Assembly: GCA_029721435.1 (NCBI GenBank) | Contig: CM056582.1 | Span: forward strand, 38,274,611 to 38,338,610 | From: Gymnothorax reevesii | Lineage: Eukaryota; Chordata; Actinopteri; Anguilliformes; Muraenidae | Length of the DNA: 64,000 nucleotides | Direction of reading: 5' to 3' | Shown: positions 1 to 10,743 of the stretch, in pieces | Position numbering within the stretch: position 1 is the stretch's first letter | Layout: each line of letters starts with the position of its first letter | Made by a program: the position numbers and the translations under genes | The notes under the pieces: generated by a model | Seen by the model: the letters and a program-made list of their open reading frames with translations, nothing else | Database searches by the model: none | What the model was told of the DNA's origin: nothing

Positions 1-663
1 ATGTGGATAGAGTGTGGTATAGATGAAGACGGATAACAATTCAGGGACTTCACAAATTTTCAAAATTTGCAGGATTACCCTGACTTTTGGCCAGTGACAA
101 AATAAAATAATCAAATTTCGCCCTTTTAATCAATGAGCAGCAGTTATTTCTTAATTTTCTAAAAACCTGTCAGTCAGAGAGTGCTTGGGTTTTCCTAGCT
201 TTACCCAATGCTTCATCCCTAATGAGTAGTTCTGAGGATAAGGCATTCGAAAACCAAGGGTTTCTTCTATTCTTAACCCCAAGTCTCTTCACCGGAGCAT
301 GCTTATCCACAGCACGATTAAACATGGTAATAAAGTGAGCCAATGCTCGGTCAGGGTCTGGAATAAAACCCGCAGAGCATAAATCACTCCAGAAAATATT
401 GTGCAGGAAGGCCTGTTCACAAAAATGTTTAAAATTTCTTTTAGTTATAAAACATTAAGGAACCTTTGTAAGTTTTATGTCTCTAATACATGCTACAGGA
501 CAATGATCACTAAAATCCAAAAGGAAAGACGCCACTCAGGGCAGACTTGTGCAGTCTATTAGTTAAAATCAGATCAATCAAAGTTGATGAGGCTCAATCT
601 TTAAAATTATGTCGTGTAGGCTCCGAAAGAAGTTGTGTGAGAGTCAGGTTGTCGCAGACCTCT
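1..663 (-). mobile_element. L2-like LINE, C-terminal endonuclease and linker (continues beyond window start)
   Basis: Read on the minus strand from 663 towards 1, the sequence translates (with scattered stops) to a non-LTR retrotransposon endonuclease C-terminus. Visible motifs are LTQLLSEPTRHN, STLIDLILTNR and FSDHCPVACIRD, the last being the catalytic SDH box, followed by the linker motif NPWFSNALSSELLIRDEALG. The reverse transcriptase would lie left of position 1 and is not in the window. The N-terminal half of the same domain lies at 4893-5345; the two were separated by insertion of the TTAA element at 664-4892, and the reading frame continues exactly across it. The L2-like clade call is tentative. 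Confidence 0.7.
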
Positions 664-1560
664 TTAACCCTTTGTGCAGAAGCCAAATTTGGCTATTTAT
701 GGGTTACCCACTTTAATGCTGTATAATTCAAGATTTAAGCTTCATAAAGAGGAAAATTGTGGCTCAATTCAGAAAAGACACTTACAGCATTTAGAATTGC
801 ATTGTATTTCAGTTTATTTTCATGATTTTGGTTGAGAAAATGAGCTGCAAACATAAAAAATCTTCATGAGAATTCACCATTGAAATTGCAAAAAAAAATA
901 ATTCTGAGGATTGAAAAACTGCTGGGGCTTAAAACTATACATTTCTGGTATCATAAACTCCATGACCACAAGTAGAATGCATCTTCAACATTACATTCTA
1001 GATTATCTACATGCTATTAGCCAAATTATACAGCTATCCAAGTGTCTCCCCAAAGTCTCAAAATTATTTCCTGTGAAATCATTGTAAAATCACGTATATA
1101 ACACAAATAAAGTTTTAAGGCATGAAATTTAATATGAACAAATTATTTTCTGGTTGAGTTTAGTATGAATTTATCAATCTCAGTGCAGTTGAATATCAGT
1201 GGTCACCAGTAACTTCTCCAAACACAAAAAATATGCCTTTTCACCAGAATAAAGTTTAGAGTTTTGTCCATTTTTCTTCTAAGTCTCCCAAGCCAGCACA
1301 AACACGCACTGCATTTTATAAACTGCTGATTAAACAGTCAGAACATTCACCCTGTAATGGAAGTTACCAGTTCCCAAACTCACGACTTCATTTCAACCCT
1401 TATAAAGGAACAAGTACAACTCACTAACTCAGAAATATCTGAATTCTGAAATATACCTTATTTTAACAGAACAGACATTCCTTTTTCAGGGAACATCACA
1501 CAATATATATACCTCCCTAGATTCAACAGAACGGTGCAATGATCGTACCAGGGGGTCCAA

Positions 1561-1749
1561 CTAAATGCATGGGCAGTTCACTTTTAAACAGGAAAAAACG
1601 TCGGCATTCGACTTTGTTGAGTATGGTATACATTCCAAAACAGAAAGCAAAACTAGCAGCCTACCGTTTTTCATGAATCCCTTCTCCAGAGACAGATGTA
1701 TCGAGTAGAAGGAACCCTCCGGTCCTGTTTCATTCGAAATAATTCCCAA
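1561..1749 (-). CDS. Conserved 62-residue ORF inside piggyBac-like copy A (unknown)
   Basis: Starts with MGIISNETG and contains the stretch LECIPYSTKSNADVFSCLKV. The same ORF, with the same start and about 80% identity by eye, is present at 37685-37867 in copy B, in the same orientation relative to the element. I recognise no domain, signal peptide or catalytic motif. It may be a remnant of a transposase exon, a small element-encoded protein, or a chance ORF preserved by recent common descent. No function is proposed. Confidence 0.3.
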   Translation of the reverse strand: MGIISNETGPEGSFYSIHLSLEKGFMKNGRLLVLLSVLECIPYSTKSNADVFSCLKVNCPCI

Positions 1750-1813
1750 AGACCATGTCCTTATCTTATTTAAATCCTCTAAATATAACTGAACACTTCA
1801 AGGCCAGTTTTGT

Positions 1814-4070
1814 ATGGAGGACTAAATGTGCCAAAATTAAATAAATAAATTCACCATTAAATAATTAATTAAATGTGTCATTAAATAATTAAAAAATAAA
1901 TTCACCATTAAATAATTAATTACATGTGTCATTAAATAATTGAAATTGCAATTTATTTTATGTAAAAAATATATTTCAATTTTTCACTATTTAATTATTT
2001 AATGGTCCTGTGTTGCAGTGCTTCATGAATTAATTTTATCTGTCAACCTTGCCCATCGAAGTTGGTAGGCGGATCCTAACACCTGATTGGTTTCCCTGCA
2101 CATCAAGTCAAGCCAAATAGGCCTATCTCACAATATGATGCTCATAACCGAATGTGAGCGCCTTGCTTCGCTTAGCTACTAGCTAGCTTTGCTCACAATT
2201 AATTTAAAGGAACATTATAACCTTAGCTAAAGCAAAGTTCAACGTATTTTGTTTTGGTTGTATTAACAGCAAGTTGTTTGTTTGCTGTGTCATGTGATAC
2301 TATGAAACCTTCGTTGCTGGCTGTCCGTTAGCATGTAGGCTACCTTCCTACTTTCGTAAATGGTACAAATTTCCTTAGTCAGTAGGATTTCAGGTCCAGC
2401 GGGACCTACGACCTGAAATCCTACTGACAAGCGAAATTATGGCAATTTACGAAATTAGGAAGGTACCTGCTAAACCTGCATTCGCTATCACCTGATAGCT
2501 ACGCCTCTGGTTTGATACATGCAAGAGAGCATGCTGGCTTGGGTAACTAACCATAACTTCAGACAACGAGCGTAGCAAGCTGTAAGTTTGAAGTACACAA
2601 ATTTTGTGTTGGCAAGGTCACACAGCGAACATTTTCCCCGTTTCACCTTAAATCGTGAAACCTTGCTTTACTTATTGCCAATAAAACTGACATATTCTGT
2701 GAGATGTGTCTTTGTCTCTGTTTGCCATCATATACGTGCTTAGTCTAAACATTATTGCTGGAGAAAGCGAATATACCGTGCTCTTTTTTTTTTCTTTTTG
2801 CGGGATCAGGGGTCGAATCCGAGTAGAATAAAATACTTCTCATGTGTCATATTGTCGCCAGACACATTGGAGTGGAATTGTTCTCGTTTTAAGTGTGTTC
2901 GAAACATGCCAGGAACTGCTAGCAAAATGATGACTCCGTTTGAGATATGACTGCTGTCCCACATAAATTCTTACTTTACAACAAAGATTTTACTGTCCAA
3001 GTTTTATGACAATTCTCTGATGCCATAATTTGTTAATAACGTACCGGTTCCTGCTTCTCACTCGAGTCATTTCCAGAATTGACAAATTTTTATTCAAACT
3101 GTCGTTAGGCAATCATTTTACGAGGCTATATCTCCTAAGGTTTCAAGAAAAAAAAGGAGGAAAACGATTATTTTAGGCTGCAAGAAAGAACAGGCAGCCG
3201 ATATCGGAATTTGGCAATAAATAAATAAATAATAACCAAGGCAATTATGCTGAGTGGCTTACGAAATAATGCTCAGGACAGATGCAATGCTAGGTCATGT
3301 GCACAACTCCGCGTTGGTTCACAGTGAAGATAAATGTCGAGCTTTCAGTCCAACTTTTTGATTAATACGCAGAAGAGCAGTCACTATTCAGGCATAAAGC
3401 TTGGGCATTGAATGAATACGTTTTTGTAGTTGTCAAGCTGTCTATTCATGGCTTATGGTCATTTCTGATTAAAGAAACGGAGCAAGGTATATTTGCTTGA
3501 TCGCGGAGAGTCAGAAAGCGTAATTATGCGCGAATGACACGCAACGTGCTGGTTTCCCTCGCTTACATAGTCCATCATTGCCTGTCTAAACTGAAAGCGA
3601 AGAATTTTATTCCTTTGGTTAGACTTATATGCCTTGACTTGATGTGCAGGGTAACCAATCAGGTGTTAGGATCCGCCCACCAACTTTGATGGGCGAGGTT
3701 GACAGATTAAATTAATTCATGAAGCAGTGCAACACAGGACCATTAAATAATTAAATAGTGAAATAATTATATATTTTTTTTACCTAAAATGAATGGGTAT
3801 TTTAATTAATTAATGACACATTTAATAATACATTTATATATTCAATTCCAATTTTAATTAATTAATGACATATTTAATTAATTATTTAATGATGTGTTTA
3901 TTTATTTAATTTTGGCACTTAAAAGAATGGGTATTTTAATGAATTAATGACACATTTAATAACACATTTATGTATTTAATTGCAATTTTAATTAATTAAT
4001 GACATATTTAATTAATTATTTAATGATTTATTAATTTTTTTATTTAATTTTGGCACTTTTAGCCCTCCAT
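1814..4070. mobile_element. 2.26-kb AT-rich TIR element nested in piggyBac-like copy A
   Basis: The left end ATGGAGGACTAAATGTGCC is mirrored by the right end GGCACTTTTAGCCCTCCAT. Both ends run inward into arrays of TTAAATAATTAAT-type modules, then into a second inverted pair: about 2000-2130 matches the reverse of about 3605-3745. Comparison with copy B shows the pre-insertion sequence. The flanks AGTTTTGT and AGTTTTAC suggest a decayed 6-8 bp target duplication. I found no coding sequence. The superfamily is unknown. An end of similar design lies near 15655. Confidence 0.65.
2341..2466. repeat. Long inverted repeat (cruciform-capable)
   Basis: A perfect 19-bp stem, GTCAGTAGGATTTCAGGTC at 2378-2396 and its complement at 2410-2428, encloses a 13-base loop. 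Outer blocks are also complementary: ACCTTCCTA near 2343 with TTAGGAAGGT near 2456, and TTTCGTAAAT with ATTTACGAAA. Each imperfect arm is about 55 bases. It lies in the middle of the nested 1814-4070 element. Confidence 0.75.
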
Positions 4071-4892
4071 AGTTTTACGCGTCTTTATTTTCTATATATA
4101 TATAGATATATCGCGTCTATTTCAGCCACGTAATGCGCGCAACGTAAACAGGATACAACCGAGCCTGCTGATACGCATAGGCTTGTATGCTCTGTGTTTG
4201 TCCAATCAATATGTTTCACTTACTGTAGAACGTTTAAACACTCGGGAATTGGATAAGAAACGAGCCAATCAATACGTTGTTACCGCGGAAGTTTCACGAG
4301 GCCGTGAAGTCTAACTGCGCAGTTAGGCAGAAGAGCTTGAATGTATTATTGAGTGATTGGCTATCGACGTCAGTACTCGGGTGGATATAAGGAAGTGCTG
4401 CATTTGACAATGAAGGAATCTACAGGAAAATCCACGGTAGGGAACTACGCATTTTTTGCATTTGATGACTGAAATTGACAGTAGAATGTGAGAGAATCAA
4501 TACCATGTCGAATTTTTTGCTTCAGAAAACAGATTTTTCTGAACCACTAATTGGAATGCCGTTGGCTCACTGTTGCTAAAGTGGTTGCTACATAGGAAAA
4601 CGATTTTTTCTGTCGCAAAAGATCATTTAAAAAACTGCTGGATCGATGCTATGGGCAAGGATATTGACCAGTTTACACATCAGGCTTAGTTGAGGAGTTT
4701 AATTCATGCAGCTCTCGAAAAACAGGAAGTGGAGTGAACTTCCCCATATTCAATACCGTGTTCGAGGTCTGCTTGCTTGTGAATATTCAATAACTGATCC
4801 AGGGGTGCCATCTAGTGATAGAGTACAGTAACAGCGTGCTTAGATTTGCAGGTCTATAGACGCAGGCGTCTACATCTGCAGAAAAGGGTTAA

Positions 4893-5345
4893 AATGGTCT
4901 GAGGATGGAGATAACCAATCTATATTGAGATCACCAGCAACCTATAATTCATTGTGAGCATAAGTGGACAAGATATTAGAGAGATTCATTATGGAGGATG
5001 AAAGAGTGCTTGGTGGGCAATATACACCTGCTAGTGAAAAACTTGCACAACCCAAACCTATTTTGATAATTAGACACTCTGGAGTAGAGGAGGATAATGA
5101 AACATTCACAGTGAGAGAGGATTTTACAAACATCAATACCCCTCCCCCTCTCTAAATCCTGTCACACCAAAATACATTTTAACCAACCATTGCCATATCA
5201 TGGTCCGACACAGAATCATTCAACCAAGATTCAGTGACAAGAAATGCATCAGGATTACTTTGCAGAACCAGAGCCCTAACACAATCTTGATAATAGATGC
5301 CTTACATTGAGACACAGTAGACCCAACCCACACTAACAGGACTGA
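4893..5345 (-). mobile_element. L2-like LINE, N-terminal endonuclease half
   Basis: Minus-strand translation gives an apurinic-type endonuclease N-terminus: FLVTESWLND near 5230, LAGVYCPPS near 5030, and AGDLNIDWL near 4930. This is the missing part of the domain at 1-663. There are in-frame stops, so it is a pseudogene. The 5' part of this LINE, if present, would lie between 5345 and about 5530, where I recognise nothing. Confidence 0.65.
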
Positions 5346-5529
5346 AAAACTACAGTTGTTAAAACAACTGGAGGGACCGTTAAAATAGTACCATAGGTGT
5401 GAATATTGATTTGTGTAAGGTTTGATACTGAGACACCACTTGGTCTAAATTTCTGCCTTGGCAGGCGTGTGGAAATAGTTTTTGCAATTGGGTGCACAAA
5501 AGTGCTTGTTGCCCCTGAAAATTTTACAC

Positions 5530-6725
5530 CCTCACTACATCTGACCAGGATGTTTAAAAAGTCAACAGAGGGACCAAGAGGGTAGGCCTATCATCTCAGG
5601 CATTGGGTCTTTGACAGAAACCTGTTCTCGGTTTCTGGACTTTTTTTTATAAAACCTTGAGTACAGGATCTCCGGTCTTTTATTGAAGATACCACTGATG
5701 TGTTGTGTAAACTTATAAACATAAATAATGTTACAGATTGCTTTATGGTCACTTTGGATGTGGCCTCCTTATACACAAACATTGATCATCAAGAAGGCTT
5801 GCTAGCTTTACAATATTACTTGACTTTTAGGTCTGAAACTTTTTCACCCAATCAGTTCTTACTATCTCTGACAGAATAGGCCTTGTATAATAATGTGTTT
5901 CTTTTTCAGGATTGCTTTTATAGACAGTTTAAAGGTACAGCTATGGGTGCATGTTTTGCGCCAAATTATGCAAACCTTTTTTTGGGGCACTGGGAAGAAC
6001 AATATATATATACAACCAGTCCAGTCATTTTTTCTATGATAAGATCATGTTTTGGGGTCGTTTCATTGATGACATTCTTCTGATTTGGTCGGGAAGTGAG
6101 AGGGAACTTTTACAATTATATGATTATATTAATTCAGTTAATCCTAATATCAAGTTGTCAATTGATTATTCTAAAACATCAATAAACTTTTTAAGATTTG
6201 TCTATTTCTGTTGATGCATCATCGTGACCCCTCATCCTTAAGGGTCCAGGGTATTGAAATGATAAAGAAATCTATACGTGGGGGGGATAGATTGAAAATG
6301 TTGTTGCAGCACGAGACCGTCTGGATATGGAATCTTAAACCAATGGAACATCCAGGGTTGAATGAGGAAATGGATTATAGGCCTTTTCTGTAAATGTGTT
6401 TTAAAATTGTACTGTTTCTTTTGAACCACTTTGTTTAATTGAATGGTATGAGATTGCTTCCTAGTGCTGGGATCTGTGTAAGGGGTGGGGCTTGGTTTGG
6501 GCTTGGTTGGTCAAATTGGTTTGATTAAGCAATCAACACCTGTTCACTTTGCCTTCATAAGAACACTGTTTTTACTTGTTTGTTTTATGCCCCGAAGAAG
6601 GCCCTGCCGCTACGCTTGGGCTTTTTTTACAACAAGTCCTTTGTGGACGTGTTTATTGAATAAAGACATTTTCTATTCGGAGTGCCTTGGTCAGTGAGAG
6701 ATTTTTTTTCTCCTTCTACATCTAA
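5530..6725 (+). mobile_element. Penelope-like retroelement, 5'-truncated
   Basis: Plus-strand reading gives a Penelope-type reverse transcriptase: TLDVASLYTNI near 5750, GTAMGACFAPNYANLF near 5936, and the catalytic FIDDILLIWSG near 6062. There is an in-frame stop before ALYNN (5878), and an internal deletion at about 6207 removes most of the expected C-terminal GIY-YIG endonuclease. Its tail, WIWNLKPMEHPGLNEE, survives at 6330-6375. The 3' noncoding part to about 6725 matches, inverted, the second fragment at 28585-28732. Confidence 0.8.
5735..6393 (+). pseudogene. Penelope-type reverse transcriptase, broken
   Basis: Telomerase-related RT of the Penelope class, which copies RNA into DNA at the insertion site. 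Palm motifs are visible, including the IDD catalytic pair at about 6066-6074. The gene lacks its N-terminus, has a TAG stop at about 5878, changes frame near 5950-6000, and is fused by deletion near 6207 to the last residues of the GIY-YIG region. It cannot be functional as it stands. Confidence 0.75.
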
Positions 6726-7132
6726 GAGGGACCAAGTCCATTAGAAAATGAGACATTGGGGGGAGCAGTTGGACGTTGGGGGTAGCTCTTGTGGGAGACC
6801 GCAGGCTGACAGTGAACCACAACGGAAGAAGAGGAAGGATGTTCTGGCCTGTGTGTGCAGGAAGTAAACTGTCAGTCCTGTGGGAAGCACAACACAGTAT
6901 GGTGAATGTTGGCCGATAACATTTGGCTGCCCCATTTGCTGGGATGTAACCTGTTTTAAAAAAGGGTGCACAGATCCAAAAAAGGTTAAAATTGTGGATA
7001 AAACCAAAGCCATGAGTCCTGGTAGCATACTGAACCCAAGTGTGTATGCTAAGCAGTCTGCTGAAACGGCCACTGTCGTGCTGGAAGGTAGGGATAGGAT
7101 AGGAAACTAGAAAAGCACTCAGAGAGCGCAGA
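6726..7132. other. Unassigned sequence between Penelope element and short palindromic element
   Basis: A 76-residue plus-strand ORF (6880-7110) contains several cysteines (CPICWD, CFKKGC) and might be a decayed zinc-binding segment, but I do not recognise it and no homologous copy is in the window. Confidence 0.25.
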
Positions 7133-7391
7133 CCTCCGCCAGGGGGCAGCAAACCGAAAGCACGGCAATCGGAACTCCGGCCCATTGGAAAGACTTGAAA
7201 TCTTGAACTTTGGCGTATATCTCAGCAGTACTTTGGCCTAGATATGCCAAAATTTAATCCACTGTTCCTTGACTTAATACCCACCTACCCTGAAAATTTC
7301 ATCAAAATCCAGCCATAAGTTTTTGAGTTATGTTGCACACAAACAAACCAACAAACAAACGCCACCGAATACATAACCTCCTTGGCGGAGG
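7133..7391. mobile_element. Short palindromic-end element (CCTCCGCC type)
   Basis: Ends are CCTCCGCC (7133) and GGCGGAGG (ending 7391). The internal part contains AATCCAGCCATAAGTTTTTG and a run of CAAACAAACCAACAAAC. It interrupts the LINE ORF1 at 7392-8200. Similar dispersed repeats occur in many animal genomes. It shares a core motif with the element at 21465-21715. Confidence 0.6.
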
Positions 7392-8200
7392 TAATAAAAA
7401 CTGATTTTCCACAGTTTTTTAAAAAGTTAAAAAGTAGGTTAAAGTCATTTTTTGTACGTCCTGACTCCCTCCGGTTTGTATCATTAGTCCCAACATGAAC
7501 TATTAACTGCTTGACAGTGGACGGGAGTGAGGAGAGTAGCCCAGGTAACTTACCCAGGACATCCTTCACTGTTGCTCCTGGGAAGCAGCGGGTCTCTACA
7601 TTAAAGAAGGGAACGTTCCGGATTAGGGAGCCTCCCACCAGTAAAGTAGTTGGGGAGAAGAACGGACGAGGCGGTGGCAAGCCTAGGAAGAGTGACACTG
7701 CAGGCGAACGCTGTGGCAAGGCAGCGGCATCAGGGCTGAGCGAATGCTGTCTCAGGACCTCTGCTTCAGGGCTGAGCGAAGGCCTCCTCAGCACCGCATC
7801 AACAAGGCCAGACTTCCTCCTCAACCAGCATGGAAAATCTGTTCTCCAGCTGCAGATCCCAGACAGGCAGTACACGAGACAAACGCCTCTCGACGCACGA
7901 TCCGACCCAGGGCTCAGCCGGGTTGGGTGTGGAGCTGACTATTGCCCTGGGTCTCGCTCCCATTCGGATCCAGGGATCCTCCGATTGGGTCGGTGCGGCT
8001 TCAGTGGGGAAAGCCAGGGAGTTGTGCTCAGCCGTGGTGGTAACACTTGCAGCAGCGAGAGCTGGAGCAACCAGGGAATCGATGAGCTGCTCATCTTCCT
8101 TAATCTGGTAAAGGATTGAAATTCTTCCCTCAAGCTCCGCAATTTTTTGCGAGAGGCGAACGCAGCTTACACAACCCGGCCGGGAGATGAGTGGAGCCAT
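7392..8200 (-). pseudogene. LINE ORF1 with Cys motif, coiled coil and SGNH esterase-like domain
   Basis: The minus-strand protein starts near 8200 (MAPLISRPGCVSCVRL), with a short CxxC motif followed by a coiled-coil-like stretch (LSQKIAELEGRISILYQIKE). It shifts frame near 7830-7860 and then gives an esterase-like fold remnant: LLVGGSLIRNV (position of block I GDS, here GGS, so the catalytic serine motif is altered) and LIVHVGTNDTN. ORF1 esterases occur in CR1/L2-group LINEs; their role is thought to be RNP or membrane association. Its C-terminus is cut by the short element at 7133-7391. Confidence 0.65.
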
Positions 8201-8238
8201 ATTTTATTTATTTTTTAAATTTCATTTATTGATTTATT

Positions 8239-8447
8239 ACCCACGCCCGATGAGGCGGCGTGGGTATACAGTTTAGCACTGTCTGTCTGTGTGTGTGCGC
8301 GTGTGTGTGTCTGTCCACGCGACAGCTCGGCCACCACTGAAGCTAGGGTGACCAAACTTTGTGGGGTAGATGATCCTGGGGTAACCTGTCCAAATTTGCT
8401 TTTTGAAGTCAAAAGGTCAAATGTCAAGGTCAACAAGAGGCGTGGGT
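8239..8447. mobile_element. Short palindromic-end element (ACCCACGCC type)
   Basis: The left end forms a hairpin, ACCCACGCC and GGCGTGGGT within 8239-8265; the right end repeats GGCGTGGGT at 8439-8447. It contains a TG-rich stretch and AGGTCAAATGTCAAGGTC. The design is like the elements at 7133-7391 and 21465-21715. Confidence 0.55.
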
Positions 8448-8469
8448 TAGCATCTCTTTAAAGTGCGCA

Positions 8470-8769
8470 TCATCTAGTTTTTTATTTTAGCCACAGCGAC
8501 CAGCCAGGTGATGCAATAAATAAATACAAATAAAATAATAAAAACAGATGAAATAAATAAAATGATAAAACAAGTAAAAAAATAATTGAAGTTCAAATTA
8601 AATTTCAAAATGATAAAACACTAAAATAATAATAAAAGTAAATAATAAAACAAAATAAAAGATAAATAAAACGCTAAAATAATGATAAAATGATTAAAGT
8701 AGACTAAAAGCGCGGGCAGCAGCAAAACCAGACAGCTGACCGGCAACCAGACATAACGTGATCTCTTCA
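8470..8769. repeat. A/T-rich AATAAA-type low-complexity stretch
   Basis: Strings of AATAAA, AATAATAAA and similar words over about 200 bases (8510-8700), then a short normal stretch that leads into the RTE LINE. No gene seen. Confidence 0.6.
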
Positions 8770-9149
8770 GAGGAGATCCTCCCCCAGGTAACATGAACAG
8801 AATAGGAGACAAGGCACACCCCTGACGGAGTCCAACGCTAACTGGAAACAAGTCTGACTTAATGCAGAGAATGCGAACACAACTCTGGCTTTGGTTGTAC
8901 AGGGATCAAATGGCTTGAATTAACGGCCCTGGAGCCACATAGTCCCACAGCATCCCCTACAGGATACTTTATGGGACACGGTCATAAGCCTTCTCCAAGT
9001 CCACAAAACAGATGTAGACTGGATGGGCAAACTCCCATGACCCCTCCAGTACCCGTTCAAGGTTAAAAAGTTGGTTAAGTCTTCCATGGCCTGAACAGAA
9101 CCCGCATTGCTCCTTCAGAATGCAAGGTTTGACAATTGCGCGGAGTCTC

Positions 9150-9300
9150 CTTTAATAATAATAATAATAATAATAATAATGCATCAATTTTATATCGCGC
9201 TTTTCTGGGCACTCACAGACGCTTCACAATGGATAGCACCCTGGCATCGAAATTTCTTGGGAGGCTGAGCAGTGTGATCCCTCTCTCATGGGAGCGCACC
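9150..9300. repeat. ATA microsatellite plus SINE-like repeat inside RTE LINE
   Basis: (ATA)n at 9153-9180 is followed by TTTTATATCGCGCTTTTCTG, a repeat type common in fish genomes near ATA runs. It separates the RT and linker parts of the RTE element. Confidence 0.5.
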
Positions 9301-9826
9301 CTCTAGTCACCCTTTATAAAAATGGGAACCACCACCCCTGTTTACCAATCCTCAGGTACTGCATCGGACCCCCACGTGATGTTGAACAGGCTTGTCAGCC
9401 ATGACAGCCCAACAACATCCAGGGCCTACAGCATCTCAGGACGAATCTCCTCCATCCCTGGTGACTTGCCATTGCGGAGCTTTTTGACCACCTCAGTGAC
9501 TTCCACTAGGGAAATGGGCAGTGACTCGCCCGAGTCCTCCGGCCCTGCCTCCCCAATGGAGGGCATGCCTGCCGGATTCAGGAGTCCCTCAAATTGCTCC
9601 TTCTACCGCCAGACTATATCCTCAGTGGAGGTCAGCAGTTCCCCACCCCTGCTGAAAACAACCTGGACTTGCTGAGCCGGGTGACGGTTTGCCAGAACCT
9701 CTTTTAGGCCACCCGAACGTCCTTCTTCATGGCCTCTCTGAACTCCTCCCAAACCTGAGTTTGCTTCAGCAACTATCACGGCTGCAGTCCCTCGAGCCAG
9801 CCGGTACCAGTCTGCAGAATCGGGGT

Positions 9827-10193
9827 CATTTGGTTTTCAAACTCGTTCCCAGCACCCCACTATGTATGCTGGTTTTTTGTCCAGCCACAATTGCAATCTT
9901 AGGACTTTAACAAAGTGTTGATTTGTCTTCATTATCTGCAATATATGTTTAGAGCAGTTATTTACCACCTTTGGCTGCATTTTTATGGACGTATCTATTG
10001 TGCCATGAAGAAAAAAAAACCCTCAAACATTTTTCTGTATTGTAAAGATTTTCAGGTAAAAACATTTTTATACAGATGAAATTAGACTAATTAAGGTAAT
10101 CAACAGCTTGTTTAAATCCTAAGATTGCAATTGTGGACAGAACAAAAACAAGCATACAAAGTGGGCCGCCAGGACCGAGTTTGAGAACCACTG
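9827..10193. mobile_element. hAT-type MITE with about 90-bp inverted ends
   Basis: The left end (TTTTCAAACTCG, CTATGTATGCTGGTTTTT, CACAATTGCAATCTTAGGA) is mirrored at the right end (AAGATTGCAATTGTGG, AACAAAAACAAGCATACAAA, GAGTTTGAGAACCACTG). CAGTGGTTCTCAAA ends are typical of hAT elements. It is nested in the RTE LINE. No clear 8-bp duplication was seen. Its ends resemble those of the 1.5-kb element at 28849-30384. Confidence 0.7.
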
Positions 10194-10644
10194 GGCTAAC
10201 CAAGGCTGATAGGCTGCCGTTTTCAGCTTGACGGCCTCCTTCACTGCTGGAGTCTCCCAACTTGTCCTTGGGTTGATGCCACGACCGGCACCGACAATCT
10301 TCAGGCCTCAAATCGCAGCAGCCGCTTCCACAATGGAGACTTTGAACAGGGTCCACTTGGACTCTGTCCCCAACCTCCTCAGGGATATGAGGTGCGAGTT
10401 GAAAATTGTCCATGCAGGTTCCTCAACCGAACATTCTCAGTCCACCCTCACAACACGTTTAGGCTTCTGAGGTCTGTCCGGCAGTCTTCCCCGCCATCTG
10501 ATCCAACTTAACAGCAGGTGGTCATCAGTTAACAGCTTTGCCCCGTTCTTCGCCTGAGTGTCCAAAACATATGGTCACCGATCTGATGACACCATTACAA
10601 AATCGATCATCGACATTTGGCTAAGGGTGTTCTGGTACTAATTA

Positions 10645-10741
10645 CACTTATAAGTGGCGAGAACAGCCCGTTCAGCCCAACTAGGCTTGCCAGTTTTTTT
10701 CGATCACTTCAGATACTTAATGACTCAATGGTATCTAGAGC
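10645..10741 (-). mobile_element. CR1-like LINE 3'-end fragment
   Basis: Matches the 3' end of the CR1-like copy at 50075-50170 (CCGTTCAGCCCAACTAGGC, TCAGATACTTAATGACTCAA). It lacks any coding sequence and lies directly before a Tc1 end. Confidence 0.65.
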
Positions 10742-10743
10742 TA

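Larger units (their letters stand above)
664..4892. mobile_element. piggyBac-like nonautonomous DNA transposon, copy A
   Basis: The element is flanked by TTAA at 664-667 and 4889-4892 and has short inverted ends, CCCTTTGTGCAGA and CCCTTTTCTGCAGA read inward. Subterminal palindromes are visible near each end: GCCAAATTTGGC close to the left end, and TAGACGC-AG-GCGTCTA close to the right end. Removing the element and one TTAA restores an open LINE endonuclease frame, which fixes the boundaries. Without the nested 1814-4070 element it is about 1.97 kb. Copy B at 36826-42813 has the same ends in the opposite orientation, and a fragment lies at 32340-32675. TTAA targets with CCC ends are typical of piggyBac; Kolobok also uses TTAA. 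I saw no recognisable transposase. Confidence 0.8.
8770..10640 (-). pseudogene. Rex3-like RTE LINE, endonuclease plus reverse transcriptase, heavily decayed
   Basis: Minus-strand reading, 5' to 3': EN-like sequence 10640-10200 (interrupted), a linker with GGELLTSTEDIVWR, GKSPGMEEIRPEML, WLTSLFNITWGS and EDW-TGVVVPIF (9680-9310), then RT blocks HPVYICFVDLEKAYDRVP (near 9010) and FPVSVGLRQGCALSPILF (8850-8795). This block order is that of the RTE clade represented by Rex3 in fish. Multiple stops and two insertions (9150-9290 and 9827-10193) break it. The FADD-containing part is missing after about 8770. Confidence 0.8.

Noticed and set aside
2805..2830. tRNA-like B box (GGGTCGAATCC)
   Set aside because: No A box or tRNA-like fold is visible upstream; one short match is expected by chance.
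4942..5155. Plus-strand ORF 4964-5155
   Set aside because: It is the antisense of the LINE endonuclease, which has recognisable motifs on the minus strand.
6595..6725. Hammerhead ribozyme in the Penelope 3' region, known from some Penelope elements
   Set aside because: I looked for the CTGATGA and GAAA core with flanking stems and did not see it in either copy.
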